The notes beneath the pieces were generated by a model, which worked only from the letters and a program-made list of their open reading frames with translations, was not told the origin of the DNA and searched no databases. A DNA stretch of 64,000 nucleotides from Gigantopelta aegis. Lineage: Eukaryota; Mollusca; Gastropoda; Neomphalida; Peltospiridae. Positions within the stretch are counted from its first letter, which is position 1. The number at the start of each line of letters is the position of its first letter. Below, in pieces: positions 32,801 to 44,879 of this stretch. The stretch spans positions 27,610,282 through 27,674,281 of the forward strand of contig NC_054706.1 in the NCBI RefSeq assembly GCF_016097555.1. The letters are read 5' to 3'. The translations under genes were made by a program, and so were the position numbers.

Positions 32801-35800
32801 TTCATTTTGATACAAAGAATTTTTTTCCTAATCGCAATGTTAATAGTGAATCTTATCTTTTGTCTCCAAAATTAACGAAAATAGCCGATATTGAAAACCC
32901 ACTGGGAATGGCTTACGGGTACAAATAATAAAGTTCGGGTACAAATCGAGGATTCAAACAAATAATAAACATGGACAACTTTTACAGAAGACATACGCAC
33001 GGTATACGCGCATAAGAAAACATCACGTGGATGTGGTAAAATAGCCATTATCGGGGTATTCACTTGGGATTTGTTTTGACTGGCCAATCGGGCCACTCAC
33101 AGCAACACTTTTACTCGCCCGTACAACTTTTGAATGGCCCGCGCGACCGAATTTCGTTTAAAAGAACTTACTTAAATTGCAGTTTAAAAACATGTTATCA
33201 TATCATACAAACAATAATAACAACACAAAAGAGGGAACCAAAATTTGTTTTAGGTTACGTTTTATTATTATTATTTTTTTATTGTTTGTTTTGGGTTTTT
33301 TGGGGTGTGTTTTTTTTTTGTGTTTTTTTTTGGGGGGGGGGTTTATCCCACTGACCCCTTTCCTTTCTCTCCTTTGAATTCCATCTCATTTCTTCCCGAT
33401 CTGGCAACTCCCCCTATCTTTCAACTTCTTTCGCTGTCCACCTCCACATCCCAGTCCTTCTCTCTCCAACCGAGACAGGTGCTTGTCTCTTGTGGCTATC
33501 TGTGCCACACACCTGCCATTTCCCATCAGCTTTTAGCTGTGGGCTTAGTCTGACCACTTCGGGGAGTGTTCAGTAATTACTTCTGGCATTGTTAAGAAGC
33601 ACTTGTAACCACCTACTATGCAACCCTACTACCGGTGGTCGTTAGTTAGTGCCGTGGGTCAGACCAGCTTTATTAGCGGCAAAGGACGAGGATGCCAGGT
33701 GGGTGCAAGGAAATACACAGAGACTGCAACCGTGGAGGAAGTTGAGACAGGTAGGCGATGGTGTGGACAGCTCAGAAGGCAGAGTCGGAGGAAACTGACA
33801 GAAAGGGTCGAAAGAGATTGAAATCGTGGACTTGTTTTAGTTTTATTAGAAACTGTTGTAATTAAATTATAATTATTATGTTGTTCCTGGGGTAGCTTCT
33901 TCTACCATTTTGTTTAGGACAGTAGTCTTGTGTGCCTCACTCTTTTCGTGTAAATGAAAGAAGATGTTAACAAACTGAATCACAATTGACAACATTCAGC
34001 AGGCTTTTTTTATATTATTATTCATGCAATATACTGATATTGCTGTAACATACTGAATAATTATTTAATGTTATAATATATAATTTAAAACGTTATCAGT
34101 GATACTGAAAAACCTAACTTTTAGGCCTTAAAAAATATCATTTGCCGCAGGGGGTTGGTAAGTGTGTGTGTGTGGATGGGGGGGGGGGGGCAATGCTCTA
34201 TCCCCAATCAGGAATTTGTTTGCCTTTATAAATTTGTTTTCTAAAATGTTGGTTGCCCACCCCCACTCCTATCGGATCCCCCACCAGTGCCACCCCTTGC
34301 ACATATAAAACACATGGGGGAAATGGATGCCCACTCCACATACCCATCAATCCAAATTGATGGCTATTAGTGCTTTCAAGTTATGTAAAACCTATAATTG
34401 TGGTTGCTAAATACAGATTATTTATCATAATTTATATTACATACCTTTATACTTTCCATCTTCATTGTGGAACATTCATTCACAAACATACTGGCATTGC
34501 CCCATGCACTGTGAACATGGTGCTTTCGGTAGTACTAAAACAAATAACTTCCGGCTGGGTCAAAGTGCGAAGTGCACCAAACTTTTTATAGAGATGTGAA
34601 CACCATAAGTCCTGTGATTGGTGATAAATGTGAGTGTGTTGGTTGTAAAAAAAATAGTTTCATCTGAGCAAAAAAAAATGTATGCAATTTTATTTCATCT
34701 TGTACCGCTGTGTCAAGTAGCCTTGTGCTTAGAACATGTATGGGGTATATAAAAAAAAAACCTTAAATTTTGTGCGAAACTAGGGGCATTGTGAAAACAT
34801 CTGGTTATACCGAAAATTAGCCATGAAAGGTACCATTTTCTGCAGTTAATACTTTGAGGTAGGGGTTGTAGTACTGATATTTATGGGTTATAGTTTGGTT
34901 GATAGGAAAGAGTCCGACACGTACCCCTATATATCAAAGGCTCTAAAGACTAACCCTAACCCTATCCCTGAAACTACCTGATCCATTGAAAGGGGGGGGG
35001 GGGGGGGGGGGGTACGGGTCGAATTCATGTCCACTTGGTTAGGCAGTGTAGAAATGGCTGCGTGAAAATTTCCCGTCACTATTTAGCTGTGTCTATTTTT
35101 AGTGTCAACCTCACTGCTCCACAAAACTGACTTCGCTGACGGGTTATAAATAGGTATACCATTTTATTTTGCATTACGCAGTAAAATTATATTGTTTGAT
35201 TAATAATTACAGTAATTATTAAACTACTAAACATTTGTATGAAATGACTCTAAACCAATAATGCTTAAAACAATCATAATGTTACATGTGTTTGTGATAC
35301 AGACGCGGATTCGGGGCAGATGTTCGGGCTTTCTAGCCCCTTGCTTCTGAAAACACACACGCACGCACGTCTGTAGACAGATACACAAAGACACACAAAC
35401 ACGCATATACACATACACAAAGTTACAAATGCATGCTCATAAAAGCACAAACACATGGACATACATAGGCCTACACACACGCAAACACACTCACAGATGC
35501 AAACACTCACACATTCATACATATACATACGTAATACACACATACACAAGCGTACAAATACATACTCATAAAAACACAAACACATGAACATACACACATG
35601 CAAACCCCAACATTTACGACATAAACACACTCACAGACACGCAAACACACTCAGATACAACACAAACACATTAACAGACACACAAACACACATACGACAC
35701 AAACACATTCACTGACACGCAAACACACAAATACACATGCAACACTCACACATACGGCAAAAACATTCACAGACACACGCACACACACAAACACACTGAC

Positions 35801-36254
35801 AGACACACAAAAACACACTGACACACACACAAACACTGACAGACACAAACAAACATACACACACAGAGACACTGATAAACACACTGACAGACACACACAA
35901 ACACACACACATACCCTACCACACACATACACAATAATACAAACATACATAGAGAAACGTACACGCACAAAAAATACACACAGACATACATACAAACAAA
36001 AATGCGCACACACATACATCCACAAAAATACACACATACACAAATATACACAAACACATAGACACATGCATTAAAATGCACAACACATACACATACACAA
36101 AAATACACACACGTGCGCGCACACACAAAACACGCACATACACGCAAACACGTGGAACTTTGTTTCGGTACACAACATTTATCAGAGGAGTTTAGCTGGG
36201 GGAGGGGTCAGGGTGGGGGTGGGTGGGGGTCTATTTTTTATTTATTATTTTTTA

Positions 36255-36285
<31 letters not shown>

Positions 36286-36362
36286 TGCAGTTTTGTTAGC
36301 AACTAAAATGCAGGTGAAAGTTTCTATTTAACAATCCTAAGGTATAAAACGTCATTCATTGT

Positions 36363-36416
<54 letters not shown>

Positions 36417-37110
36417 TGTGGTTTTGTTGGCAACTAAAATGCAGGTGAAAGTTTCTATTTAACAATCCTAAGGTATAAAACGTCATTCATTGTTGTTTTT
36501 GTGTGTGTGTGTGTGTGGTTTGTTAGTAACTAAAATGCAGGTGAAAGTTCCTGGTTAACAACCCTAACGTATAAATTATCGCGTCATTTCTCACTACAAC
36601 CGCTTCGATATAAATTATAAACGTTAATTACAAAATAATAATATTTTAAAATATATTCACATGTGAAATAAAAACATCTACAAGTTACAGTCATAGTATT
36701 CCCGATTTTAAAAAATAGTCCACAGTCAATCTTAGACACGTCTATCTGTCCGTGTTGGACTTTCCCAGTTCCTCGAGAATAGATATATTGATTAGAATAC
36801 GTGACTGGGCTGATGCATTGTTCTTTGACTTAACAATACCAAAAACGTAGATTACACTTTATGGTTTTCGCACAGTAAAAGTAAACATATTGTTAGTTTG
36901 ATATATAGCAGTCCTTTATAATGTCATCTTGCTGAGGTGTTTGTGTATGTGTTGGGGGTCGTGTCTCAATCGGCAGATTTATGAAAGAAATGTATATATT
37001 GAATGCTGTGACATTTATTACATATTAAATAGGATTGATTTAAGACCGGCTACATAATAGTCCATACTGATCCCACCTCTAATGTGAAAACAGGGTCTTG
37101 AGACCCATAA

Positions 37111-37144
<34 letters not shown>

Positions 37145-37818
37145 ACCACCACCACCACCACCCCCCAACCCCCCAACCGGATCCGCAACTGCTTTATATG
37201 GTGCATGTATAGGGTTGAATCACTGTGGGGTTTTATCGGAAATTTCCAGTCACATGTCAGGGGAAAATGTGATTATTATTATACTTGTATACAGGTGACT
37301 AAGCAGAAAAACAAGAAACGGTGTCTGTTGTCAAGTGGTTAAGCTGTCGAGCATTTTCACCGGGTATTTGAAGTCAGGTAGCATGGGCTGAAATGAGGAC
37401 ACATGCATAACAGCGGCCCGACGTGTGATTATAAATACACAAATTACGTAATAGACAGTCGATCAGGACTGACGTGTTAAATTCAAATTGTCTGTCTGTC
37501 TGTGTTCTAACCTGTTAGTGGGAAAATCATATTAAAATGACTCTACAACGGGTTGTTCTCTACAGCCAAACTGCAAGCATGTATATTGAATAGAACCCTT
37601 CGTAACCAGAAAAGCGTACTTTGACCGGAATTATATACGAACATGGAAATAAACTAAGATCACCATGACAACTCGTATATTTAAGGTTATTTTATATTGC
37701 AATACAACAAATAGACGACAATAACATTGTGAACTAAATATCTTTTCCCCATAACACACACGATACACCCAATTAATTCATTAATAGAGAGCGAGAGGAG
37801 CTATACAGAAAGAGACAC

Positions 37819-37882
<64 letters not shown>

Positions 37883-37970
37883 AGGGAGAGGGAGAGAGAG
37901 AGGGGGACGAGAGGGGGTCGATAGACACAGAGATACAAAGAGAAACTGATAGAGGCGGAGAGGCAGACAG

Positions 37971-38030
<60 letters not shown>

Positions 38031-38457
38031 TGGTTTTTTTGCAAAGTGATGGTATTTTGAGATATATTCATATATATGTTGCTATCATATTTTATTCCCG
38101 ATTTTAAAAGTAGTCCAGTCTATCTTACAAACACGTTTCGTTTTCCGTGTTGGACTTTCCCAGTTCCTCCAGAATAGATATATTGATTTGAATGCGGACT
38201 GTAGTAATAGTATGATAACACGGTTGGGTAGATACGCTTTATTATTCTGTCGTGGGGTGGGGGTTGTGGGTGTGTGAGGTGTAATGGGGGGACGTTTTAA
38301 AGATGAGATTTATGACTGTACGTGAAGTAAATATCAATCTGATTAAAATCAGGTCCTCTACATGTGACCAGTATAAATATTAAATACTTGTACAGTATGC
38401 AGGTGACTAAGCAGAAAAACAAACAGAAAACATTTCAGCCTGTGATACCCGACCCCC

Positions 38458-38555
<98 letters not shown>

Positions 38556-38694
38556 GTTGAGTGTGTTCTCTCATACATAATTAACATTTTAATGATGTAT
38601 CTATTAACAAAACCAGGGACAGTCCGTTGAGTGTATTGTCAAAAATTGACGTACAGCCGACTTAAGAGAAACAAATTTGTGTGTATGTGAAATA

Positions 38695-38745
<51 letters not shown>

Positions 38746-41700
38746 ATATAGTGTGTCCATGTGTATGTGTGTATGATGTGTGTGAATTTGTGTGTGGGTG
38801 GGGGTATGTGTGTTAATTTATTTGTGCGTGTGCGTGCGTGTGTGAATTTGCAGGGCCGTACCCTGATCAAAATCTAGGGAGGGGGCACTACTTTTTATAA
38901 ACAAATGAAACGCTATACAAATTAAACTCTCAGATGTGTATGCTATTTTCTGGAGTTAAAAAACAACAACCCGATTTGTATGTGTGTGTGTGTTTTCGCT
39001 TCAGTTTTTGTATGAATTTGTGTGTTTCTATGTGTGTTCACTTCAATTTGTTTGTACGAATTAGTTGGTAAACCATGCTTTCTTGGGCATAAATAGTCCG
39101 TGATTCCAGAGGTCAATTCAAACATACCACCTTATTAAAAATGTGGCATCCCTAATAAGGTATTCTGGTGGACCCTTGATATACAGATGCACATGTATAT
39201 ATTATAAATTCAACTGTGACGACACGGACACAGGTTATTCTGGTTGACCCTTCGGTCTCACTACACAGTTGACTTCTGGGTGAGAGTTGATCAATGACGA
39301 TCCACTATACTTCCTAATTGTGACACGTTATGGTTCACATATTCACTTACAGGAAATGATGAAGAATTAAAACAATATGTATGTTTAATGGTAAGCCTTC
39401 TGGCTGTATCTTGCCCATGTTATTTTGTAATACTGTGCATTGACCATTTGGGACATGGGTGTATAGCGCAAGAGACAGTCGGAGTGAATCGGTTAATGAA
39501 CCACTTGTTCGGATCGGTACTACAACCAGATGCGGTCATATAGTAAAAAAACTGAGACGGAAATGTTCTCAATTTTTGAGTGAAAATAAATGCTTATATA
39601 ATGTATGTTCGCAATGGTGTATGTTGTTAGTGCCAATGGGTTCTCATTTGAAGTTGGGCAATATAACATAGGTTTTAATGGCAGATGACATCTGTGTAGT
39701 GAGAACTAAACAAAATCTTTCTACGAAACATAGCGTAGCGGAATGTGACGAATTGTTCCGATTGTAACTAAATGGAAAGTAAAGACGGACATGATCGAGG
39801 TGTTCCGATTGAATCTACGAATACATTTACGTGGCCGAGGTTTTCCGAATACATAATCAAAACCGGCCGAGGCATTCCGAATGGTTTTAGACTGTTCGAT
39901 AGACCGGGGAAGTAATCGCTATTATGTCCTATATGGGTTTGGTTGCGCAGATACTAATAGGAAACTAGTTGAAAACAATAAATAAAAAATAACTTTCCGA
40001 TCTCTTACAAACATCAGTTATTTGCATTTTGATACATAATACATATGCGGAAATTTTCGGTCGCCAGGCGGGCGACACGTGATAAGGTATTGACTTGCCC
40101 GACGCTATTGTGACTCGCCATGGGCGATCGGGCGACCGTAAAGTGCACACCCTGCATTATGTTCACAGACAAACGGGGTTTCCGAACTCTACCTCGTTTT
40201 TGCTAAGTTAAAACGAGTATGCATTGCAAACGACACCGCGCGACGTTCAAAACGTGTACCGAATTCGCAGATCAACGTTGCAAAAATATGAGTCGTTCAG
40301 TAAGATATTGCAATAAGTGGATTTTGGTATTGACTCACCTAGGAATTATTTTTCTTTTTTTTTTCCCATTTTGGATGAGCTGGGCTAAAAATGGCAAATT
40401 TGAAAAATCGAAAGAACGTGAGTTTTTTCTATCTCTACAGTTACGGTTTCCGGGTTTTCTTATATAACGAAATCCGAACTGATTCCACGGTTAACCGCAC
40501 ATCATTATGATGAATATAAATGTGAACATTCAGTCACTGTGACTGTCAGTCAATATTTTTATCGTCAGGCGGGCAACCTGGGACAAAGGTTTGACTTGCC
40601 AGTTGGTATTTTCAGTCGCCAGGAGCGATCGAACGACCGTTGAGATTGAACCCTGAGTGTCACTACCAGATAAATGCAATGTCTTGTAATATAACACACA
40701 CCAGTCTAAACAAAAATCACAGATAAAGGCAACTAAAAGAATGGACCAATTGACTAAGTAAACAGTCATTTGATCATTTCAGCATGAAGACTTCAAACGC
40801 TTTAAAAAAGCAATGTTTTAGATAATGATATTCGTCTGTTTAACAAGTTAATGATGACGCATAGGGTCAAAATCGACGTGCACACAAGAGACCAGGAATA
40901 CGTTTTGTTTGGCCTTAAAATCCACGAGAATTTAGGCACGCCTGCAGGACTACAAATTGTCTCAGCTAGGCTAGCATTTGGCGTTTTTTATTGTTGCTTT
41001 TGGGGTTGTTGCATTTGTCGCTGTTTGTATGACTGAAAGTGATTATAATTCTCACCCCTTTTATAGCTATTAGTGCTTCGAGATGTGTTCCATTTTCTCT
41101 TTGGTAAATTTCCGTATAGCGATCGAGTCTGTCTATCTCCAGCATCCAGATTGCAGGAACCGTACTCGCTATGTAGAAGAAGAAGCATGAAGAGAACCTG
41201 AAAATACAAATCAACAAAGCGTTTATTGGAGGTGTGGGGTTCGGGTATTTGGTTTGTTCAGTCCTGGGCACACACCTCAAATATCTGGGCTGCCTGTCCA
41301 GGGTAGTGGGTTAGTTGTTAGTGGTTAGTGAGGAGAAAAGAGAGTAGTGGTGTTACACCTACCCATTGAGTCGTTAAAACTCGCTCTGGGTTGAGAACCC
41401 AGTACCTACCAGCCTTATGTCCGATGGCTTAACCACGACACCACCGAGGCCGGTTGTACTATGAGTCGTGTTGTGTTAGGGTTTGCGGGGATTCAATGAA
41501 GGGTTCATGGGTTTGGGCTTGAGGCGGAGTGTGGACGCAAAACATCAGTTAAACCAAATGTCCACTACGATTATTTGATATTAGTCTTGAGGCATAGCAA
41601 ACGTATTTTATTATAAAGCACTAAATATGGTACATATGAAGTCTAATATACAAGAAGGGGATGGACATTGAAATGTTTGAGATTTTACAAAATAGCGGTC

Positions 41701-42313
41701 AGACAATATAACCCGGTGTTCAGAAATACCAAGCCAAGAAGATCTATGTCTCTTGAAATAGGGATAATGGACATTTGTTTCAACAATACTTATTTAATTG
41801 TAGAAATAATTGTAGAAATGATTTAATATCTATATTACGGTAATTTACAGAATGTGTACGTACTTATTTTAAGTCAGACTAATTAGCCTTACTGCTCAGG
41901 CACGGCGGAACGGGAGGGGGGGGGGGGGGGGGGCTTTAGCAATTTCCTGCATTCTCCAAGTAAAATTCATCTCTGTCTTAAGATTTACTTCCAATAATAT
42001 TTTTGATTCAGAATTATTGGGGAATGGGGCTAGAGCCACCACCCCAGCCCCCTCCTGCTCCGCCGTTCCCGTTGAATTTGAAATCGTTTAATTAAATTTA
42101 GAGCATTGATAAACCTTACCACTTGTATTCCACTCCTTTTCTTCCAATGACGGTGTAGAGACACTCGGCCACCTGCAGCAGGAGAAGAAAGAGTAGATAA
42201 AACCGAGACTTATCATAGACGGACGCCACGCGCCAGTAAGCCAGGCCAGAATGGATTACAAATATCAGACGAACAATCACTGCTTTCCATATATTTTTGC
42301 AACTTTCTTCCAT
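29326..42313 (-). CDS. TMEM26: TMEM26-like multi-pass membrane protein, gene B (three exons)
   Basis: Coding exons on the minus strand are 42120-42313, 41056-41197 and 29326-29811. They join to 822 nt, giving 273 residues and a TAG stop. Order of parts: two N-terminal membrane segments with YWRVASVY between them, EYKW-F across the first splice, [11 protein letters not shown], an NGT sequon, [39 protein letters not shown], a membrane pair, [18 protein letters not shown] and a last segment [13 protein letters not shown] ending CDNEDD. It is about 95 residues shorter than vertebrate TMEM26, lacking the long C-terminal tail. Introns are 11.2 kb and 0.9 kb. Gene A is its closest relative and lies in convergent orientation. 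The molecular role of the family is not established. Confidence 0.88.
29812..30034. other. Intron 2 of gene B, first part
   Basis: AT-rich. It has no tandem array next to the exon 3 acceptor, unlike genes A and C. Confidence 0.5.
30035..31227 (+). mobile_element. Harbinger-like element with SANT-type ORF relic
   Basis: The ends CCGGGGGCCAAATTCATAAA and its complement at 31227 are inverted and match over about 22 bp. Inside are remains of a Myb/SANT-like accessory protein. Subterminal words TTAGCAAGC and CTAGCAA repeat at both ends. No transposase is seen, so it is non-autonomous or deleted. The target duplication is unclear. Confidence 0.5.
30550..30874 (+). pseudogene. Myb/SANT-like protein C-terminal relic
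   Basis: One frame reads [11 protein letters not shown] and [19 protein letters not shown], resembling the linker of Harbinger-associated Myb/SANT-like proteins. After a G tract (30703-30725) another reads a coiled coil ([18 protein letters not shown]) ending at a TAA at 30872. The DNA-binding SANT domain itself is not found. The G tract disrupts continuity. Confidence 0.5.
31300..31610. repeat. Dispersed repeat, partner of 61850-62200
   Basis: GTAAAACAACATAAATG, CACTCG/GACCAC with GATA, GATAATTTTC and ATTATTTACAGTAAT occur in the same order at 61850-62200. No coding or terminal repeats seen. Confidence 0.5.
31722..32071 (+). mobile_element. TTAA-targeted MITE (copy 3), ends eroded
   Basis: Follows the family from ATTCCTGAGTTTG through ATTTCGTACGTACGAAAT to CAAACTCAGGAATGTC. 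The terminal TTAA motifs are lost on both sides. Confidence 0.8.
32072..33240. other. Intron 2 of gene B, mostly unique
   Basis: A short tandem CACTTGCCCTTGG(G/T)ATTTTT repeat stands at 32078-32125. At 33070-33160 CACTCACAGC and CTCGCCCG words recall the segment at 40060. No gene recognised. Confidence 0.45.
33240..33880. other. T/G-rich run, then GC-richer unassigned block
   Basis: 33250-33350 is T- and G-rich. 33360-33840 has higher GC content and short open frames on the plus strand (up to about 80 codons), with no domain I recognise. It could be the untranslated part of an unidentified repeat. Confidence 0.35.
33881..34527. other. Intron 2 of gene B, nothing recognised
   Basis: AT-rich with a G tract at about 34178-34191. 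No gene seen. Confidence 0.45.
34528..34800 (+). repeat. Single copy of the GGTAGTACT direct-repeat unit
   Basis: GGTAGTACTAAAACAAATAA, CTTCCGGCTGGGTCAAAGTG and AAGTCCTGTGATTGG match the repeats that bound the 2.4-kb insertion at 52745-55165. The right end is diverged. It stands alone, with no partner nearby. Confidence 0.75.
34801..35340. other. Intron 2 of gene B with G tract
   Basis: A G tract at about 34991-35012 and one CTAACCCTAACCCTA word at 34951. Nothing else recognised. Confidence 0.45.
35340..36160. repeat. CA-rich cryptic microsatellite
   Basis: ACACAAACACA, GACAGACACACA and CATACACATA words fill about 800 bp. Apparent Cys/Val-rich frames on the minus strand are low-complexity artefacts. 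Confidence 0.92.
36283..36600 (+). repeat. Three tandem copies of a ~75-bp unit separated by TG tracts
   Basis: TTGTTAGCAACTAAAATGCA, GGTGAAAGTTTCTATTTAAC and GTATAAAACGTCATTCATTG recur at about 36290, 36420 and 36523, each followed or preceded by (TG)n. The third is more diverged. Confidence 0.85.
37113..37175. repeat. (CA)n-(CCA)n-(C)n simple repeat
   Basis: CACACA then CCACCACCA then C-rich sequence. Confidence 0.95.
37800..38030. repeat. (GA)n microsatellite, two tracts
   Basis: GA tracts at about 37817-37875 and 37974-38029 separated by impure GA/GGGAG sequence. Confidence 0.95.
38451..38556. repeat. (C)n-(TC)n microsatellite
   Basis: A C run of about 18 followed by about 45 TC units with one TTTC interruption. 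Confidence 0.97.
38690..38860. repeat. (TG)n microsatellite
   Basis: TG tract at 38697-38741 followed by impure TG-rich words. Confidence 0.95.
39253..39705. mobile_element. MITE-like element with TCACTACAC ends, copy 2
   Basis: Aligned with 26046-26521 over nearly its whole length, for example GACAGTCGGAGTGAATCGGT, GATGCGGTCATATAG and AAATAAATGCTTATATAATG. Ends are GGTCTCACTACACAG and the complement of GTTCTCACTACACAGATG. The flanks lack an obvious duplication. Confidence 0.6.
39706..41055. other. Intron 2 of gene B, 5' part
   Basis: Holds two diverged, same-orientation copies of a GGTCGCC-type segment (40060-40155 and 40553-40660) sharing GGCGGGC, TTGACTTGCC and GCGATCG. The copy at 40155 ends ACCCTGC and that at 40656 ends AACCCTGA, possibly ends of a CAGGG-type element. 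No gene recognised. Confidence 0.45.
41056..41197 (-). CDS. TMEM26: Gene B exon 2
   Basis: After TTTTCAG the first G completes Trp65. It encodes [26 protein letters not shown] and an NGT sequon, ending AIKG before GTGAGA. Confidence 0.92.
41262..41455 (-). mobile_element. tRNA-derived SINE inserted in intron 1 of gene B
   Basis: Minus strand: CCGGCCTCGGTGGTGTCGTG, GTACTGGGTTC, AACGACTCAATGGGTAGGTG and CCTGGACAGGCAGCCCAGAT. It interrupts sequence that is continuous in gene A (between ACACGACTCA and ACAAACC, near 14000), so it entered gene B after the A/B duplication. It is truncated at the 3' end. Confidence 0.8.
42120..42313 (-). CDS. TMEM26: Gene B exon 1
   Basis: ATG at 42311-42313 starts [10 protein letters not shown]. 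Two hydrophobic segments follow, with [10 protein letters not shown] between them. The donor TG|GTAAGG splits Trp65. Same length (194 nt) as exon 1 of gene A. Confidence 0.92.
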
Positions 42314-42554
42314 CTTCAGTATTTCTGTCGATTCTTAATGTGTTTATAATCTTAAATATTGACAATAGATGGTTAGATATTTGCCTGGAAGAGCTCCACT
42401 ATTAACGTCTGTGGATTAAACTTGGTATAAACGTATATAACGAAAACAGACACGATGGGGCTGTCCCAGGTTAAATATAGAATGGAATGTGTTGCGCAGT
42501 AGTGCATATGAGTGCAGAGTAGCGTGACAATTTCTTTTGTATGAAATATTCAGA
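42314..42554. other. Immediate 5' flank of gene B
   Basis: On the minus strand, CGACAG lies 10 nt before GAAGATG and could be an acceptor for a 5' UTR intron reaching back to the conserved flank at 44505. This is an inference from the displaced homology. Confidence 0.35.
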
Positions 42555-42893
42555 GAAAAATCCCCATTCCTCATATTTATAATACCCGCCTTGAAGTAAG
42601 GCGGTAAAATTCCCCATTCCTCATATTTATAATATCCGTCTTGAAGTAACGCGATAAAAAATTCACCATTTCTCATATTTATAATACCTGTCTTGAAGTA
42701 AGGCGGTAGAAATTCCCCATTTCTCATATTTATAGTACCCGTCTTGAAGTATGGCGGTAAAAATTCCCCATTTCTCATATTTATAATACCTGTCTTGAAG
42801 TAAGGCGGTAAAAATGCCCATTTCTTATATTTATAATACCCGTCTTGAAGTAACGCGGTAAAAATTCCCCATTCCATATATTTATAATACCCG
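42555..42893 (-). repeat. 51-bp minisatellite upstream of gene B
   Basis: About seven units of 50-52 bp, with CATTTCTCATATTTATAATA and CGTCTTGAAGTAAGGCGGTA. Because most units are 51 bp a 17-residue frame stays open on the minus strand (PPYFKTGIINMRNGEFL). There is no sign that it is translated. Confidence 0.92.
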
Positions 42894-42895
42894 TA

Positions 42896-43263
42896 TTAAG
42901 GCATTTTAAGATGTTTCCGACTAATAAAATATTTCTACGATTAAACTTACATATTAAATTTATTTTCTTGTTTAGAATATCAGTGTCTGTATATTCAATG
43001 TGCTTCTGGTCGTCTTAATATTTGTAAGAAGCCCAAACTGGATTTTGTCTTCAAATAATTTCGTTCGTATGAAAAAAATATATTTTAGGAAATAAATTGA
43101 AATTTAATCTAGTACAGATATTAGAATGATCAGAAACACGTTTAATATACAGCCACTAATATTTTATGCAGAAAAACATATTTTTGTAATTACAATCGTT
43201 AAAAAGTCTCTGTTAGTCGATAACATCTTAAAAATTGCAGCAAACTCAGGAATGTCCCTTTAA
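42896..43263 (-). mobile_element. TTAA-targeted MITE (copy 4)
   Basis: TTAA at 42896 and at 43260-43263. The right end AACTCAGGAATGTCCCTTTAA, split here as AACTCAGGAATG and TCCCTTTAA, is intact. The left end is eroded. Confidence 0.8.
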
Positions 43264-43614
43264 AGGGACAGACCTGGGTTTCTTGCCATTGTAAGATGTT
43301 CCGATCAATAAAATATTTTAACGACTAAAAGTACATACTAAATATTGTTTCTTCTTTAGAATATAGATGTCTGTATATTCAGTGTTTCTTGTTGTCCTCT
43401 TATTTGTATGTAGTTCAAACTGGATTTGGTCTCTCAACACTTTCGAAACGAAATGAAGTTTCAGCTAGTACAATACTGTGAAGATCAGAAACATATTTAA
43501 ATATACAGACACTGATATTTTATGCTGGAAAATGTATTTAATTCAAATTTGTTGTCCTTGAAACGTCTCTGGTAGTCCGCAACATCTTGACAATGGCAAC
43601 AAACTGTCCCTTCA
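43260..43614 (+). mobile_element. TTAA-targeted MITE (copy 5), back-to-back with copy 4
   Basis: Starts at the TTAA shared with copy 4 (CCCTTTAAAGGGAC) and ends CAAACTGTCCCTTCAA. More diverged than copies 2 and 6. Confidence 0.75.
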
Positions 43615-44260
43615 ACCATACACTGTGTATGTCCAATGACATATAACCGTAATTAAAATGTGTTAAGTGTGTGTTCTTCCTTGAAATATTGTATGATGTT
43701 TTTATTTAGTTATTTTGTAAACAATTCCTTTGAAATACTGCTTTTGAGGAAAGGGGTAGGGTTATCAAAAGCGTTGTTACACAAAAACACTTCCAAGAAA
43801 ACTTGATATATAGGACGTAAATATTAACTAGATGTCAAAAAAAGAATATATGAGGTGCTGAGCCTAAACTTTATGAAAAATAAAACTGTGTGAATTGTAT
43901 TTTGTAACGTTACAGAAAATGTGTTATATGAGACCCTCATCCTCAAAGGATTACAATATTGTTAACATGTCTGTATTCTCCAATCTACTAACTCCCAATC
44001 CTTCAAGTTTTGTATTCCTAAATGCCCTGACAAATATTTTACAGTGCGTTTAATATAGTCACCCGTTAGCAATTCTGTAAAAATACAACTTTCGTGGAAA
44101 TGGGGGTAGGGTCACAAAACGGGTGGATACACACAGAAAGCTGTGAGTCCTGCAGTGCTGTCATTAACAAATATCACTATGAGCATTCGTCCCCCAGGAG
44201 GTACCAACTGGCCAAATTTTGGGTCCTGGCTTATGGACTAAAGTAGCAAACTCGGTATAT
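43615..44260. other. 5' flank of gene B, nothing recognised
   Basis: AT-rich with two GGGGTAGGGT(T/C)A(T/C)CA-like words (43751 and 44104). No gene. Confidence 0.45.
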
Positions 44261-44264
44261 GGTG

Positions 44265-44332
44265 TGCAGTAGCCAAGTGGTTAAGCCCTCGCCTGTTGCA
44301 CGATTGGTCTAGGATCGTCAGATGTAACCAAC
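44265..44332 (+). mobile_element. tRNA-like SINE head remnant
   Basis: GTAGCCAAGTGGTTAAG (A-box-like) and GGTCTAGGATCG (B-box-like) are about 35 bp apart, as in a tRNA head. No tail follows. It is not expected to fold as a functional tRNA. Confidence 0.45.
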
Positions 44333-44504
44333 GATATATACAAATATTAATGTATCAGTAGAAAAGAGTTTATAATTTTAATTATAAGAATATGTTTGCA
44401 TAGAAGAGGTCAGGGTAGGTCAGGTCATAGGGCTTAACGTGCACATTCAGAGCAAGCTGTTGTAGCGCACGCCTGTCATGGGCGCAGGTGTCGGCAGAAT
44501 ACTT

Positions 44505-44845
44505 GTTCACAATGGCTGCTTTTCCAGGAACAGTTTCGCCAATGCCGAAATAAATTTCTCAACAAAATGAATGTTCACAATATATTATGTAGTTGCTAAG
44601 AAGTATTTTAGAACAGTTTCGTTATTAGCTGATGTCTTTAATTTACTTGGCACGAATATATCTATAACAAACACACACGTCCTTTAAAGAGAGTTAATGG
44701 AACGACGCAATTTCAATTTGTCAGATCACCACGCAACCGATACACATTACTTGTCACTATATATAGGCTATGACATCAGAATTCTAAAGAACGATTTCGT
44801 CACACACTGCCAATCATATCTTCCACTCGCTTTACAATAGTCAAT

Positions 44846-44879
<34 letters not shown>

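Larger units (their letters stand above)
36655..38425 (+). repeat. Partial tandem segmental duplication
   Basis: ATTCCCGATTTTAAAA, CCGTGTTGGACTTTCCCAGT and AGAATAGATATATTGATT at 36690-36800 recur at 38094-38195. CAGGTGACTAAGCAGAAAAA at 37293 recurs at 38399. The two copies are about 1.1-1.4 kb apart in direct orientation with much altered interiors, including large microsatellites. Confidence 0.65.
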
